The notes beneath the pieces are model-generated. The model was not told the origin of the DNA and made no database searches. It worked only from the letters and a program-made list of their open reading frames with translations. A stretch of 22,096 nt of DNA from CAYJAZ01 sp964368455. GTDB taxonomy: Bacteria > Desulfobacterota > Desulfovibrionia > Desulfovibrionales > Desulfovibrionaceae. Location of the stretch: positions 1 through 22,096 of the forward strand of contig CAYJAZ010000031.1 of the NCBI GenBank assembly GCA_964368455.1, in the 5' to 3' direction. Below, piece after piece: positions 14,900 through 22,096 of this stretch; position 1 is the stretch's first letter, and each line of letters begins with the position of its first letter. The position numbers and the translations under genes were made by a program.

Positions 14900-15913
14900 T
14901 TATTCACATGGCTCCGTGTTATTTTTTTCATCGCAATAGGCTTCAACGCCAAAATTTAAAATTTCATCCACTGTATTTTTTTCTGGATTTTGCTCTTTTG
15001 ACATATTTCCTAAAGCTTCTAATGGATTTGCTTTTTCTACTTCTAATGTCTTTGTTGAAGCTGGCTTATTTAAAAAAGCAGGAACTCCAGTGTATTCTAT
15101 AAATGGTATCTTACTTGTGCCAGCAGCATTTAAGCGTGATTGATTTATAAGAAGCTGTATTTGCATAACAAAATCTGGAAAAAGAGTATTTACTGAACTT
15201 TTTTGTGGTTCTGCTTTCACTTTTTCTAATGCTACTTTTAGAGAATCACCATTATTTATATATTCTTGCATTTGAAGAACTTTTGCAATGTCCTCCGCTT
15301 CTTCTGCAACAGGTAGCCATATGATATCATTTGCATTTGTCTGTTCTCTTTCGCCAAGTAATTGCACTAAATCATTACAAGCTGAACAAGAGGGAGAAAA
15401 ATACACACGCATACTTGCTTCAAGTACATTTTCTTTTCTGGCTTCATTCATATAAATAACATAGGGCGAAACACTTGTTTTTACTAAAGCTCCTGCATTG
15501 ACTAAGAACAGCAAAAACCAAAGTAAAAGAGCAATAAAGACATAATTATTTTCAAAATGTGTTTTATACACACAAAGAGTGAGCAAGGCAAGAATAAGAG
15601 CAATAATAAGGCAAGAAAAACACGGCGAAGTGATAAGCATAAGACAAAGCAAGATTGCATCGCAAGCTATGCCAAGTAAACAAAGAAGAGAAGTTAATGC
15701 CCATTTATTGATGCATAAAAGCCCAAAGAGTAAGGCAAAAAATGCAGCACTGTATATCCAAAGAGAAATACCAAAGACAGCAAATTCACTAAAGACTTCA
15801 CAAGAAGAAGTGACACATAATAACTCTTCTACTTGAAAAATGTTGAGAGCAGAAAAAACAATACCAGCAAAAGCAAGTATATAGGATGAATATTTGAATA
15901 GAGAATTTTTCAT
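14900..15913 (-). CDS. VKOR-like membrane protein with C-terminal thioredoxin-like domain
   Basis: 337 aa. About five hydrophobic segments (roughly 10-27, 46-66, 72-92, 97-114, 124-145) are followed by a soluble domain from about residue 150. The membrane part has a loop pair Cys33/Cys38, Ser42, a FGIS segment at 47-50, and a CFSC motif (98-101) in a membrane helix. This is the arrangement of vitamin K epoxide reductase homologues, which reoxidise disulfide-forming proteins with quinone. The soluble part has VYFSPSCSACN with Cys176-x2-Cys179 and a later GVPAF resembling the cis-proline loop, as in bacterial VKOR-thioredoxin fusions. Sequence similarity to VKOR is weak by eye, and an alternative is an unrelated Cys-rich membrane oxidoreductase. 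The RBS is GAGGA. It leads a two-gene unit with the ABC-F ATPase. Confidence 0.7.
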   Translation of the reverse strand: MKNSLFKYSSYILAFAGIVFSALNIFQVEELLCVTSSCEVFSEFAVFGISLWIYSAAFFALLFGLLCINKWALTSLLCLLGIACDAILLCLMLITSPCFSCLIIALILALLTLCVYKTHFENNYVFIALLLWFLLFLVNAGALVKTSVSPYVIYMNEARKENVLEASMRVYFSPSCSACNDLVQLLGEREQTNANDIIWLPVAEEAEDIAKVLQMQEYINNGDSLKVALEKVKAEPQKSSVNTLFPDFVMQIQLLINQSRLNAAGTSKIPFIEYTGVPAFLNKPASTKTLEVEKANPLEALGNMSKEQNPEKNTVDEILNFGVEAYCDEKNNTEPCE

Positions 15914-15961
15914 AATTTCCTCATAGTATGCAAAAAATTAAATACCTTAACAAGAAAAATA

Positions 15962-15988
15962 TGTATAACACACAGATAAAAGGGTCAA
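15962..15988 (-). promoter_or_regulatory. Weak candidate promoter for the VKOR-like gene
   Basis: On the minus strand, TTGACC (15983-15988) is followed after only 15 nt by TATACA (15962-15967). The spacing is short and the region very AT-rich, so this is tentative. Confidence 0.3.
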
Positions 15989-15992
15989 CTTA

Positions 15993-16021
15993 AAATACTT
16001 TTTCAAAAAAATAAAGTATTT
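15993..16021. promoter_or_regulatory. 9-bp dyad in the divergent intergenic region
   Basis: AAATACTTT (15993-16001) and AAAGTATTT (16013-16021) form a perfect inverted repeat with an 11-nt centre. It lies between the two divergent transcription units, just upstream of the VKOR-gene promoter candidate. It could be an operator, but nothing identifies a regulator. The remainder of 15914-16155 shows only AT-rich sequence and the dpp promoter. Confidence 0.35.
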
Positions 16022-16073
16022 ATTTTTGATAAACCACCAATTATATTTTATTTTTTTAAAATTGCATACAAAC

Positions 16074-16102
16074 TTGCAAAAAATCTATTTCCAAGCTATA
16101 AA
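16074..16102 (+). promoter_or_regulatory. Predicted sigma70-type promoter for the dpp-trkH operon
   Basis: TTGCAA (16074-16079) and TATAAA (16097-16102) have a 17-nt spacer. The start would be near 16109, leaving a leader of about 47 nt before the dppB ATG. No riboswitch-like structure was seen in the leader. Confidence 0.6.
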
Positions 16103-16155
16103 AAATATCGCACTTTTTTTAACACTATATGTGCTTTGTTTTACGAGGAGTTTGC

Positions 16156-17130
16156 ATGTTCGCATTTATAATACGAAGAGTCATCCAAGCGATTATTGCT
16201 TTACTTATTATTAGTATGATAGGTTTTGCGATTAAATATTCTTTTGGTGATCCTGTTCGTGAGCTTGTTGGTGTTTCGGTTTCGGTGGAGGAACGCGAAG
16301 CGATTAGAGAACAATTAGGTTTGAATGATCCTGTTGTTATGCAATGGTGGAGATTTTTGAAAAATGCTGTACAAGGCGATTTTGGAACTTCATTAATATA
16401 TAGACGTCCTGCAATGGATATTATTGTAGAAAAAGCTCCTGCAACTTTAGAGCTTGTCTTACTCTCAACCATACTTATTATTATCACCTGTATACCCGCT
16501 GGGGTTTATTGTGCTATTAGGCAAAAATCAATACTATCTAAAACAATTATGGCTGTTTCAGTTATAGGTGTTTCTATTCCTGTCTATCTTTTTGCCATTG
16601 CTTTTATTCTCTTTTTTGCTGTGGATTTGGGCTGGCTTCCTGCCTATGGACGCGGCGACACAGCTATGATTGGCTGGTGGGAAACAAATCTACTTTCTTG
16701 GGAAGCTTTTAAGCATATTATTATGCCAACTGTTGCCCTCACAATTATTATGCTTCCTTTATTTATCCGCCTTATTCGTGCTGAAATGGTGGAATGTATG
16801 CAAACTGAATACGTGAAATTTGCTAGAGCTAAAGGCCTTTCAAACTACACTATTGTTATGCGACATGCCTTCAGAAACGCACTTTTACCTGTTATTACAA
16901 TGGGTGGCGTACAAATTGGTACTATGATTGCCTTTACTATTCTTACTGAAACAGTTTTTCAGTGGTCTGGTTTAGGCTTTATGTTTATTTCTGCTGTTGA
17001 AAGAGCTGACACACCAATGCTTGTAGCTTACTTGCTTTTCTGCGGTATTGTCTTTGTTGGCGTAAACACCTTAGTTGATATCGTGTACGGCTTAGTAAAT
17101 CCAATGGTACGCATTACAGGAAAAAAATAA
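16156..17130 (+). CDS. dppB: Peptide-type ABC transporter permease (DppB family)
   Basis: First membrane subunit of a Dpp/Opp/Nik-type importer, 324 aa with about six membrane helices. It begins with the hallmark FIIRRVIQAI N-terminus. FGTSLIYRRP near 75-85 and the cytoplasmic EAA-like loop FARAKGLSNYTIVMRHAFRNALLP, which docks to the ATPases, are clear. The start at 16156 is chosen because GAGGAG (16145-16150) lies 5 nt before it. An in-frame ATG at 16129 would add nine residues and place the ribosome binding site inside the gene. Its stop overlaps the dppC start (TAATG). The substrate could be di- or oligopeptides, glutathione or a metal; no binding protein is present to decide. Confidence 0.9.
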   Translation: MFAFIIRRVIQAIIALLIISMIGFAIKYSFGDPVRELVGVSVSVEEREAIREQLGLNDPVVMQWWRFLKNAVQGDFGTSLIYRRPAMDIIVEKAPATLELVLLSTILIIITCIPAGVYCAIRQKSILSKTIMAVSVIGVSIPVYLFAIAFILFFAVDLGWLPAYGRGDTAMIGWWETNLLSWEAFKHIIMPTVALTIIMLPLFIRLIRAEMVECMQTEYVKFARAKGLSNYTIVMRHAFRNALLPVITMGGVQIGTMIAFTILTETVFQWSGLGFMFISAVERADTPMLVAYLLFCGIVFVGVNTLVDIVYGLVNPMVRITGKK

Positions 17131-18047
17131 TGAACAAACTTCGCAAAATACTAGACTCAGATTTTTGCTATTACTTTTTCAAAGATAAAATAGCAGTTGT
17201 GAGTGCTTTGATACTTATATTTCTTTTTATCGGTGCTTTTGGTGCACCATTTATTGCCCCGCACACTCCTTACGATGCCACAACCATTGACATCATGGAT
17301 TCAGAACTTCCGCCTATTTGGATGGAAGGAGCTGACGAAAGATTTATCTTTGGTACAGACGATCAAGGACGTGACATCTATTCAGCAATGCTGTATGGAA
17401 TGCGTGTTTCATTAATTATTGGCTTTGGATCAGTTGTTTTACAGCTTATTCTTGGCATTGTTATTGGCCTTGCCTCTGGTTATGGTTCTGAAAGACTAGA
17501 CAATATATTGATGCGTTTTGCAGACATTCAGCTTTCCTTCTCTTCTTATATGGTGGCTATTTTCTTTGGTGCTATCTTGATGGCAGCAGTTGGTGTTGCT
17601 GGTTATGAGAGAATTGCTGTGCCTTTCTTGATTTGCGTAATTGGACTTTCTGAATGGCCAAAAATGGCAAGAACTGTTCGTGGTTCTGTTTTGGCAGAAA
17701 AAAAGAAAGAATATGTTGAAGCAGCAAGAGTTATTGGCTTTTCAAAAGCTCGTATTGTTTTTCGCCACATTTTGCCAAACTGCCTCACACCTTTATTAGT
17801 TATCTCAACTTTACAAGTAGCTCAAGCAGTTATGAGTGAAGCAGCTCTTTCCTTTATTGGACTTGGAATGCCTGTAACACAGCCATCTTTAGGCACTCTT
17901 ATTCGTTCTGGCTTCAACTATTTCTTCTCAGGTTTTTGGTGGATCACACTCTTCCCTGGCCTTTTATTGGTATTGCTTTCTCTATCAATAAACCTTCTTG
18001 GCGACTGGCTTCGTGACTATCTCAATCCAAAAATTTACAAAGATTAA
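17130..18047 (+). CDS. dppC: Peptide-type ABC transporter permease (DppC family)
   Basis: Second membrane subunit, 305 aa. The N-terminal OppC-type segment has one helix (about 23-45), followed by the APHTPYD and FGTDDQGRDIYSAMLYGMR motifs typical of DppC/OppC. The EAA loop is EAARVIGFSKARIVFRHILPN, and the C-terminal ALSFIGLGMPVTQPSLGTLI is characteristic. Four or five more hydrophobic segments follow the first. Its ATG shares one base with the dppB stop, implying coupled translation. It is followed by dppD after 15 bp. Confidence 0.92.
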   Translation: MNKLRKILDSDFCYYFFKDKIAVVSALILIFLFIGAFGAPFIAPHTPYDATTIDIMDSELPPIWMEGADERFIFGTDDQGRDIYSAMLYGMRVSLIIGFGSVVLQLILGIVIGLASGYGSERLDNILMRFADIQLSFSSYMVAIFFGAILMAAVGVAGYERIAVPFLICVIGLSEWPKMARTVRGSVLAEKKKEYVEAARVIGFSKARIVFRHILPNCLTPLLVISTLQVAQAVMSEAALSFIGLGMPVTQPSLGTLIRSGFNYFFSGFWWITLFPGLLLVLLSLSINLLGDWLRDYLNPKIYKD

Positions 18048-18062
18048 GAGGAAGCTATACAC

Positions 18063-19052
18063 ATGAAAGATCTCCCACTCTTAGAAGTTACAAATCTCTC
18101 CGTTGAATTTGCCACTCGCAGAATGAACTTGCTTGCTGTCAACGACGTTTCATTTACTATTAATCCTGGTGAAAGACTTGGTATTGTTGGTGAATCAGGT
18201 GCAGGAAAATCTGTCACAGGCTTTTCACTTATCAATCTAATTTCAAAACCTGGCTATATTTCAAATGGTTCTATTTTATTTGAAGGTATAGATATCGTTA
18301 AAGCCAATGAAAAAACGCTTAGGGAATTACGTGGAAATAGAATTTCTATGATATTCCAAGATCCTATGATGACACTAAATCCAGTGCTCACAGTAGGACA
18401 ACAAATGCGTGAAACCTTACTTGCACATAGAAAAATCTCCATCAAAGAAGCAGACGAAATTGCTATCGATAGATTAAAAAGAGTGCATATTCCATCTCCT
18501 GAAGCACGCTTAAAGCAATATCCACACCAGCTTTCAGGCGGCATGCGTCAACGTATTGTTATTGCTATAGCCTTGTTGACAGATCCAGCCCTTATCATAG
18601 CTGATGAACCAACAACAGCTCTTGATGTGACTATTCAAGCAGAAATCATGGAATTACTCCTTGATCTTTGTGAAACAACAAATATGGGCTTGATTCTTAT
18701 AACACACGATCTAGGTGTTGTGTCGCAAGTAACTCAAAATATTGCAGTTATGTATGCTGGCAAGATTGTTGAAAAAGCTCCAACCATGGAGATTATCAAT
18801 AATCCTGCCCACCACTACACAAGAGGCCTTCTTGCAGCCCTACCACACGGCACAGGCGAAGCAAAGGCTGGGCAAAGAGCACGATTAAATCAAATACCAG
18901 GCGTTATGCCATCTTTAGCTGCTGTTCCTAGCGGTTGTGCATTCCACCCACGTTGCGATAGATGCCAAGAGCTCTGCTCACAAGAAATCCCATTACTCAA
19001 AGAAGTGGGCAATAATCATTTTGTTGCTTGCCACTTCCCAAATAATCAATAA
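18063..19052 (+). CDS. dppD: Peptide-type ABC transporter ATP-binding protein (DppD family)
   Basis: First ATPase subunit, 329 aa. Walker A GESGAGKS is at 43-50, the Q-loop is IFQDPMMTLNP, the signature LSGGMRQR, and Walker B LIIADEPTTALD. The C-terminal OppD/DppD extension carries the four-Cys group CAFHPRCDRCQELC plus a later VACHF, which binds an iron-sulfur cluster in characterised relatives. The start has AGAGGA about 10 nt upstream. It pairs with DppF to energise the DppBC channel. Confidence 0.94.
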   Translation: MKDLPLLEVTNLSVEFATRRMNLLAVNDVSFTINPGERLGIVGESGAGKSVTGFSLINLISKPGYISNGSILFEGIDIVKANEKTLRELRGNRISMIFQDPMMTLNPVLTVGQQMRETLLAHRKISIKEADEIAIDRLKRVHIPSPEARLKQYPHQLSGGMRQRIVIAIALLTDPALIIADEPTTALDVTIQAEIMELLLDLCETTNMGLILITHDLGVVSQVTQNIAVMYAGKIVEKAPTMEIINNPAHHYTRGLLAALPHGTGEAKAGQRARLNQIPGVMPSLAAVPSGCAFHPRCDRCQELCSQEIPLLKEVGNNHFVACHFPNNQ

Positions 19053-19078
19053 TCGCTGTATGAGCGCAAAGGTTTTTT

Positions 19079-20077
19079 ATGACTAAGCCATTACTTTCAC
19101 TCAATAACGTAGTAAAACACTTTGATATTTCAGGCGGTTTTCTTGATCAGATAAAGTTTTCCACTTCTGGTGTAAATATCAAAAAAACTGTTGTTCACGC
19201 AGTTAATTCTGTTTCTTTTGACATATTAGAAGGAGAAACTCTTTCTGTTGTGGGCGAATCTGGTTGCGGAAAATCCACACTTGCAAGAACTGTTATACGA
19301 CTTTATAAGCCAAATTCTGGCGAAATTTATTTCAGAAATGAAAGAATCGATCGTCTTGACGACAAAGAAATGCTTCCTTTTAGAAAGAAAATGCAAATGG
19401 TTTTCCAAGATCCATATGCTTCTTTAAACCCACGTATGAAAGTTCGTTCTATCCTAGAAGAACCTATTTATTTTCATAATAAAAATATTTCTAAAGGCGA
19501 AGTAAAAGACAAGATGGAAATGGTGATGGAGCAAGTTGGTATTTCCCCACAATGGGCTGACCGCTTTCCACACGAATTTTCAGGCGGACAAAGACAAAGA
19601 ATCTCTATTGCAAGAGCTTTAGTTGTTGATCCAGAATTTATCGTTGCTGACGAACCAATCTCAGCTCTAGACGTGTCTATCCAAGCCCAAGTCCTCAACC
19701 TTATGATGGACTTGCAAGACAAACATAAGCTCACATACCTCTTCATTTCTCACGATCTTTCTGTTGTCGAACACATTTCAAACAGAGTTGCAGTTATGTA
19801 CTTAGGCTCTCTTTGCGAATTAGCACCTGCTGAAGAACTTTTTTCTAATCCTAAACATCCATACACACAAGCTTTATTGTCTGCTATTCCAGAATTTGGA
19901 TCAGATCCTAAAAATCGTATACGTTTAGAAGGTGAAGTTCCAACTCCTATCAATATTCCAAGCGGTTGCGTTTTCCACGGTAGATGTAAATACGCAATGC
20001 CACGCTGTATGGCAGAAATTCCTCAAGCAAAACAGATAGATAACACTATCATAGCTTGCCATCTTATGGACAAATAA
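19079..20077 (+). CDS. dppF: Peptide-type ABC transporter ATP-binding protein (DppF family)
   Basis: Second ATPase subunit, 332 aa. Walker A GESGCGKST is at 59-67, followed by MVFQDPYASLNPRMKV (the DppF/OppF-type Q-loop), signature FSGGQRQRISIARAL and Walker B FIVADEPISALD. The C-terminal oligopeptide extension GCVFHGRCKYAMPRC is present. About 20 extra residues (FLDQIKFSTSG region) sit between the first strand and the conserved VVHAVNSVSF, as in many OppF proteins. AGG lies 6 nt before the ATG. The stop overlaps the trkH start by one base (TAATG), so the potassium-transporter gene is coupled to it. Confidence 0.94.
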   Translation: MTKPLLSLNNVVKHFDISGGFLDQIKFSTSGVNIKKTVVHAVNSVSFDILEGETLSVVGESGCGKSTLARTVIRLYKPNSGEIYFRNERIDRLDDKEMLPFRKKMQMVFQDPYASLNPRMKVRSILEEPIYFHNKNISKGEVKDKMEMVMEQVGISPQWADRFPHEFSGGQRQRISIARALVVDPEFIVADEPISALDVSIQAQVLNLMMDLQDKHKLTYLFISHDLSVVEHISNRVAVMYLGSLCELAPAEELFSNPKHPYTQALLSAIPEFGSDPKNRIRLEGEVPTPINIPSGCVFHGRCKYAMPRCMAEIPQAKQIDNTIIACHLMDK

Positions 20078-21519
20078 TGCAGCTTCGCACTCTTTGCTAT
20101 ATAACTTCTATTCTCATTTTTTCACTTGGCATAGCCATGTTTTTGCCCTTGTTCACAGCCTTTTATTACAAGGAAGATCTCATACCCCTCACTCTTATAA
20201 GTTTAGGTATGCTCGCTTTTGGCGGAATTTTTTCCTATGTGTTTAAACCTGTGAACGAAGTGACTTTGTCGAATAAAGAAAGTATTATTATAGTTGCTTT
20301 TAGCTGGTTTGCAGCTTGTGCAGCGGGTGCGATACCCTTTATCGTCATTGCAGACTTTTCTCTTGCTGACGCTTTTTTTGAGTCTGTTTCAGGCTTTACC
20401 ACTACTGGTGCTAGCATTATCACAGATATCGAAATACTACCACATGGGCTTTTAATGTGGCGATCACTCACGCATTGGCTTGGCGGAATGGGGATTATTG
20501 TCCTCACTCTCGCAATCCTCCCTATGCTCGGCATGGGCGGTATGCAACTATTTAAAGCCGAAGTCACAGGACCACAAAAAGATAAGATCATGCCAAAAAT
20601 CAGAGATACCGCCATGTACCTCTGGATTGTCTACTTTCTTCTCACAATTATCTTATTTTTCTTGCTCTTTTTTGGCGGTATGTCATGGTTTGACGCTTTA
20701 GCACACACTTTTGCAACCGTTGCAACCGGCGGATTTTCTACACAAAACGCATCGCTCACAAACTATTCAGCCTTCATTCAATGGATAGTTATCATCTTTA
20801 TGTTTGTCTGTGGAATCAACTTTACCCTCCACTACAGATTACTTTTTTCAAAAAAATTCACCTACTTTTCAAATACTGAACTAAAAACATACGCTATAAT
20901 AACCTTCGTAGCCTCCGCATGGATAGCCCTACAACTACTCTATCATAATCCTGAACATACCATAAGTTACACCATTCGAACTGCTATATTTCAAGTGGTG
21001 AGTATCTGTACAAGTACAGGCTTTGCAACCGCTAATTACGAAATTTGGCCATTCTTCTCACAAGCAATCTTACTCTTTGTCATGGTTATGGGATGTTGTG
21101 CAGGCTCCACAGGTGGCGGAATTAAAGTTATGCGCTTTTCAATACTCTATAAAGTCGCAAATAGAGAACTTTTACGCGTCCTACATCCGCGTGCACTAGC
21201 CTCCATAAAATTAGAAGAAAAACCACTTGGCCAGGACGTCATTTCAGGTGTTATCGCCTTTGTCATCATATACCTCATGATTGTCTTCTTTTCAGGACTC
21301 GCAATCACACTATTTGGACACGATTTCGCAACCTCATTCTCCGCTACAATCTCAGCTTTCTCAAATACTGGACCAGGTTTTGGTGCAATAGGACCTGTAG
21401 AAAATTTCAGTTTCTTCGAAGCACCCGTAAAATACCTGCTCTGCATCATCATGCTCATAGGTAGATTAGAAATATTTACTATACTCCTATTATTTCTTCC
21501 ATCTTTTTGGAAATCATAA
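20077..21519 (+). CDS. trkH: TrkH-family potassium uptake membrane subunit
   Basis: Integral-membrane K+ channel-like subunit of the Trk/Ktr system, 480 aa. All four pore-loop filters are visible: TTTGAS (108-113), ATGGFS (216-221), the STGF loop (313-316) and SNTGPGFG (429-436). It ends with the conserved MLIGRLEIFTILLLF segment, so it looks complete. The ATG at 20077 shares its A with the dppF stop. An upstream in-frame ATG at 20056 lies inside dppF and adds non-family residues, so it was rejected. TrkH normally needs a TrkA-type NAD-binding partner; none is in the window. The gene end lies 14 bp before the right-hand palindromic element. Confidence 0.94.
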   Translation: MQLRTLCYITSILIFSLGIAMFLPLFTAFYYKEDLIPLTLISLGMLAFGGIFSYVFKPVNEVTLSNKESIIIVAFSWFAACAAGAIPFIVIADFSLADAFFESVSGFTTTGASIITDIEILPHGLLMWRSLTHWLGGMGIIVLTLAILPMLGMGGMQLFKAEVTGPQKDKIMPKIRDTAMYLWIVYFLLTIILFFLLFFGGMSWFDALAHTFATVATGGFSTQNASLTNYSAFIQWIVIIFMFVCGINFTLHYRLLFSKKFTYFSNTELKTYAIITFVASAWIALQLLYHNPEHTISYTIRTAIFQVVSICTSTGFATANYEIWPFFSQAILLFVMVMGCCAGSTGGGIKVMRFSILYKVANRELLRVLHPRALASIKLEEKPLGQDVISGVIAFVIIYLMIVFFSGLAITLFGHDFATSFSATISAFSNTGPGFGAIGPVENFSFFEAPVKYLLCIIMLIGRLEIFTILLLFLPSFWKS

Positions 21520-21643
21520 GCTTTTATTTTTTTATGCCTCCGGCGGCCAAAGGAGTTGAACCCCTTTGGAAACCCCTATTTGCAAGGTGAGTGCGTAAGG
21601 TAGTAGTTGGTATTAAATTTATTTTTTTTATTTGCGAAAAAGT

Positions 21644-21678
21644 TTTAAGGCTAAGGTGCTATGCACCTTAGCCTTAAA
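21644..21678. repeat. Left-arm slot hairpin of copy 3 (16-bp perfect stem)
   Basis: TTTAAGGCTAAGGTGC pairs perfectly with GCACCTTAGCCTTAAA around a TAT loop. It occupies the slot that holds GGAGC-TTC-GCTCC in the left arm of copy 2. It is too distant from a T-run to be a canonical terminator, but it lies 125 bp downstream of trkH and could stabilise or end that transcript. Confidence 0.8.
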
Positions 21679-21813
21679 TACTGTTTCGCTTTAAAATAGT
21701 AAGAAATCAATTTCTACCAAAAACAAGATGCCATTTGTCACTGCGTTCCAAATGTGAGTTAATATTCGTAATTATCGAAAAGTAATATAATCGTCAGCTG
21801 TAAATGTAATGCT

Positions 21814-21867
21814 ATAGACTCGTCATTGCGAAAGAGCATGTTCTCAAAATGCTCTTGTGGCAATCCA
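21814..21867. repeat. First central palindrome of copy 3, with expanded stem
   Basis: Reverse-orientation version of the central motif: ACTCGTCATTGCG to GGCAATCCA. Its middle is replaced by an 8-bp stem (AAGAGCAT 21832-21839 with ATGCTCTT 21849-21856) in place of the usual GAGGAGC...GCGACG core. Confidence 0.65.
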
Positions 21868-21897
21868 TGCCTTTTAAGTAAAAAAAATTTAAAATAC

Positions 21898-21937
21898 ATA
21901 GATTGCCACGTCGTTACACTCCTCGCAATGACGAGTC
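21898..21937. repeat. Second central palindrome of copy 3
   Basis: ATAGATTGCCACGTCG to CGCAATGACGAGTC, the same orientation as the centre of copy 2 and facing the unit at 21814-21867. Confidence 0.7.
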
Positions 21938-22096
21938 ACGCAAATTTAATTTACAAAGCAGAATTTTATTCTTTATATAAACTAAAGAAAGCACATTTGG
22001 AACGTAGTGACAAATGCTAAATTAACCTTGGCTAAAACTACTTTCCCACTATTTTAAAGCGAAACAGTATTTAATGTTTTGTTGCGAAGCAGCAAA

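Larger units (their letters stand above)
21534..22096. repeat. Composite palindromic repeat element (copy 3, truncated by window end)
   Basis: This begins at ATGCCTCCGGCGG, 14 bp after trkH, and fills the rest of the window. It shares the arm boxes of copy 2: the outer hairpin (CCAAAGG/CCTTTGG), TTTGCGAAAAAGTTTTAA, the inverted pair 21675-21700 with 22048-22073 (26 bp), and the CATTTGTCACT...CCAAATG pair (21730-21756 with 21992-22016, one mismatch). Its left-arm spacers match the right arm of copy 2, so it is inserted in the opposite direction. The centre is larger than in copy 2, with two facing central palindromes. By comparison with copy 2, about 115 bp should lie beyond the window. No credible gene is inside. 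Confidence 0.9.

Noticed and set aside
16129..16155. Upstream ATG for dppB
   Set aside because: The GAGGAG ribosome binding site lies between it and the ATG at 16156, which matches the DppB N-terminus.
20056..20076. Upstream ATG for trkH inside dppF
   Set aside because: It adds seven residues that are just dppF in another frame. The TAATG overlap at 20075-20079 is the normal coupled arrangement.
21826..22020. 64-aa open frame in the right-hand repeat
   Set aside because: It runs straight through the repeat boxes (its C-terminal codons are the CATTTGGAACG box), has no ribosome binding site and is an artefact of the palindromic element.

Overview
The window reads as an AT-rich chromosomal segment of a Gram-negative bacterium. 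A heptose-epimerase gene for LPS core, a periplasmic TonB-domain protein, a 2-oxoacid:ferredoxin oxidoreductase and a periplasmic VKOR/thioredoxin-type oxidase together suggest an anaerobic proteobacterium. My best guess is a low-GC member of the Desulfovibrionales, but this is an inference from gene content and repeat style and was not tested by any search. I see no phage, insertion sequence, CRISPR array, tRNA or rRNA.

Layout: positions 1-93 are the right end of a repeat element. From 134 to 10951 every gene is on the minus strand. In transcription order they are a LOG-family gene and tadA (1 nt apart), a fused indolepyruvate ferredoxin oxidoreductase, an ADP-heptose epimerase (rfaD type), a secreted protein with two TonB-like domains (overlapping rfaD), valS, recR (1 nt after valS) and ilvD. 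Positions 11044-11618 hold a gene-free 575-bp nested palindrome. Then come rsmD and coaD (plus), converging 12 bp apart on an ABC-F ATPase and a VKOR-thioredoxin-like membrane protein (minus). A divergent intergenic region leads into a plus-strand operon dppB-dppC-dppD-dppF-trkH, whose ends are joined by TAATG stop/start overlaps. From 21534 to the window end lies another copy of the palindromic element.

The genes themselves are mostly housekeeping: amino-acid biosynthesis, tRNA charging and editing, recombinational repair, CoA synthesis, rRNA methylation, peptide and potassium uptake, envelope biogenesis. The most unusual content is the family of long non-coding nested inverted repeats that bound the two gene blocks. 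It has a 16-bp terminal inverted repeat, a 22-bp, a 30-bp and a 27-bp perfect inner inverted repeat, a replaceable hairpin slot, a base-pair-preserving change in its outer hairpin, and a central palindrome. Subtle arm differences show that the copies have a direction, and that the right-hand copy is inserted opposite to the middle one. Gene-level oddities are a single-chain IorA-IorB fusion, a double TonB_C protein with a signal peptide, a VKOR-Trx fusion next to an ABC-F gene, and a dipeptide-type ABC operon with no binding-protein gene but with trkH translationally coupled.
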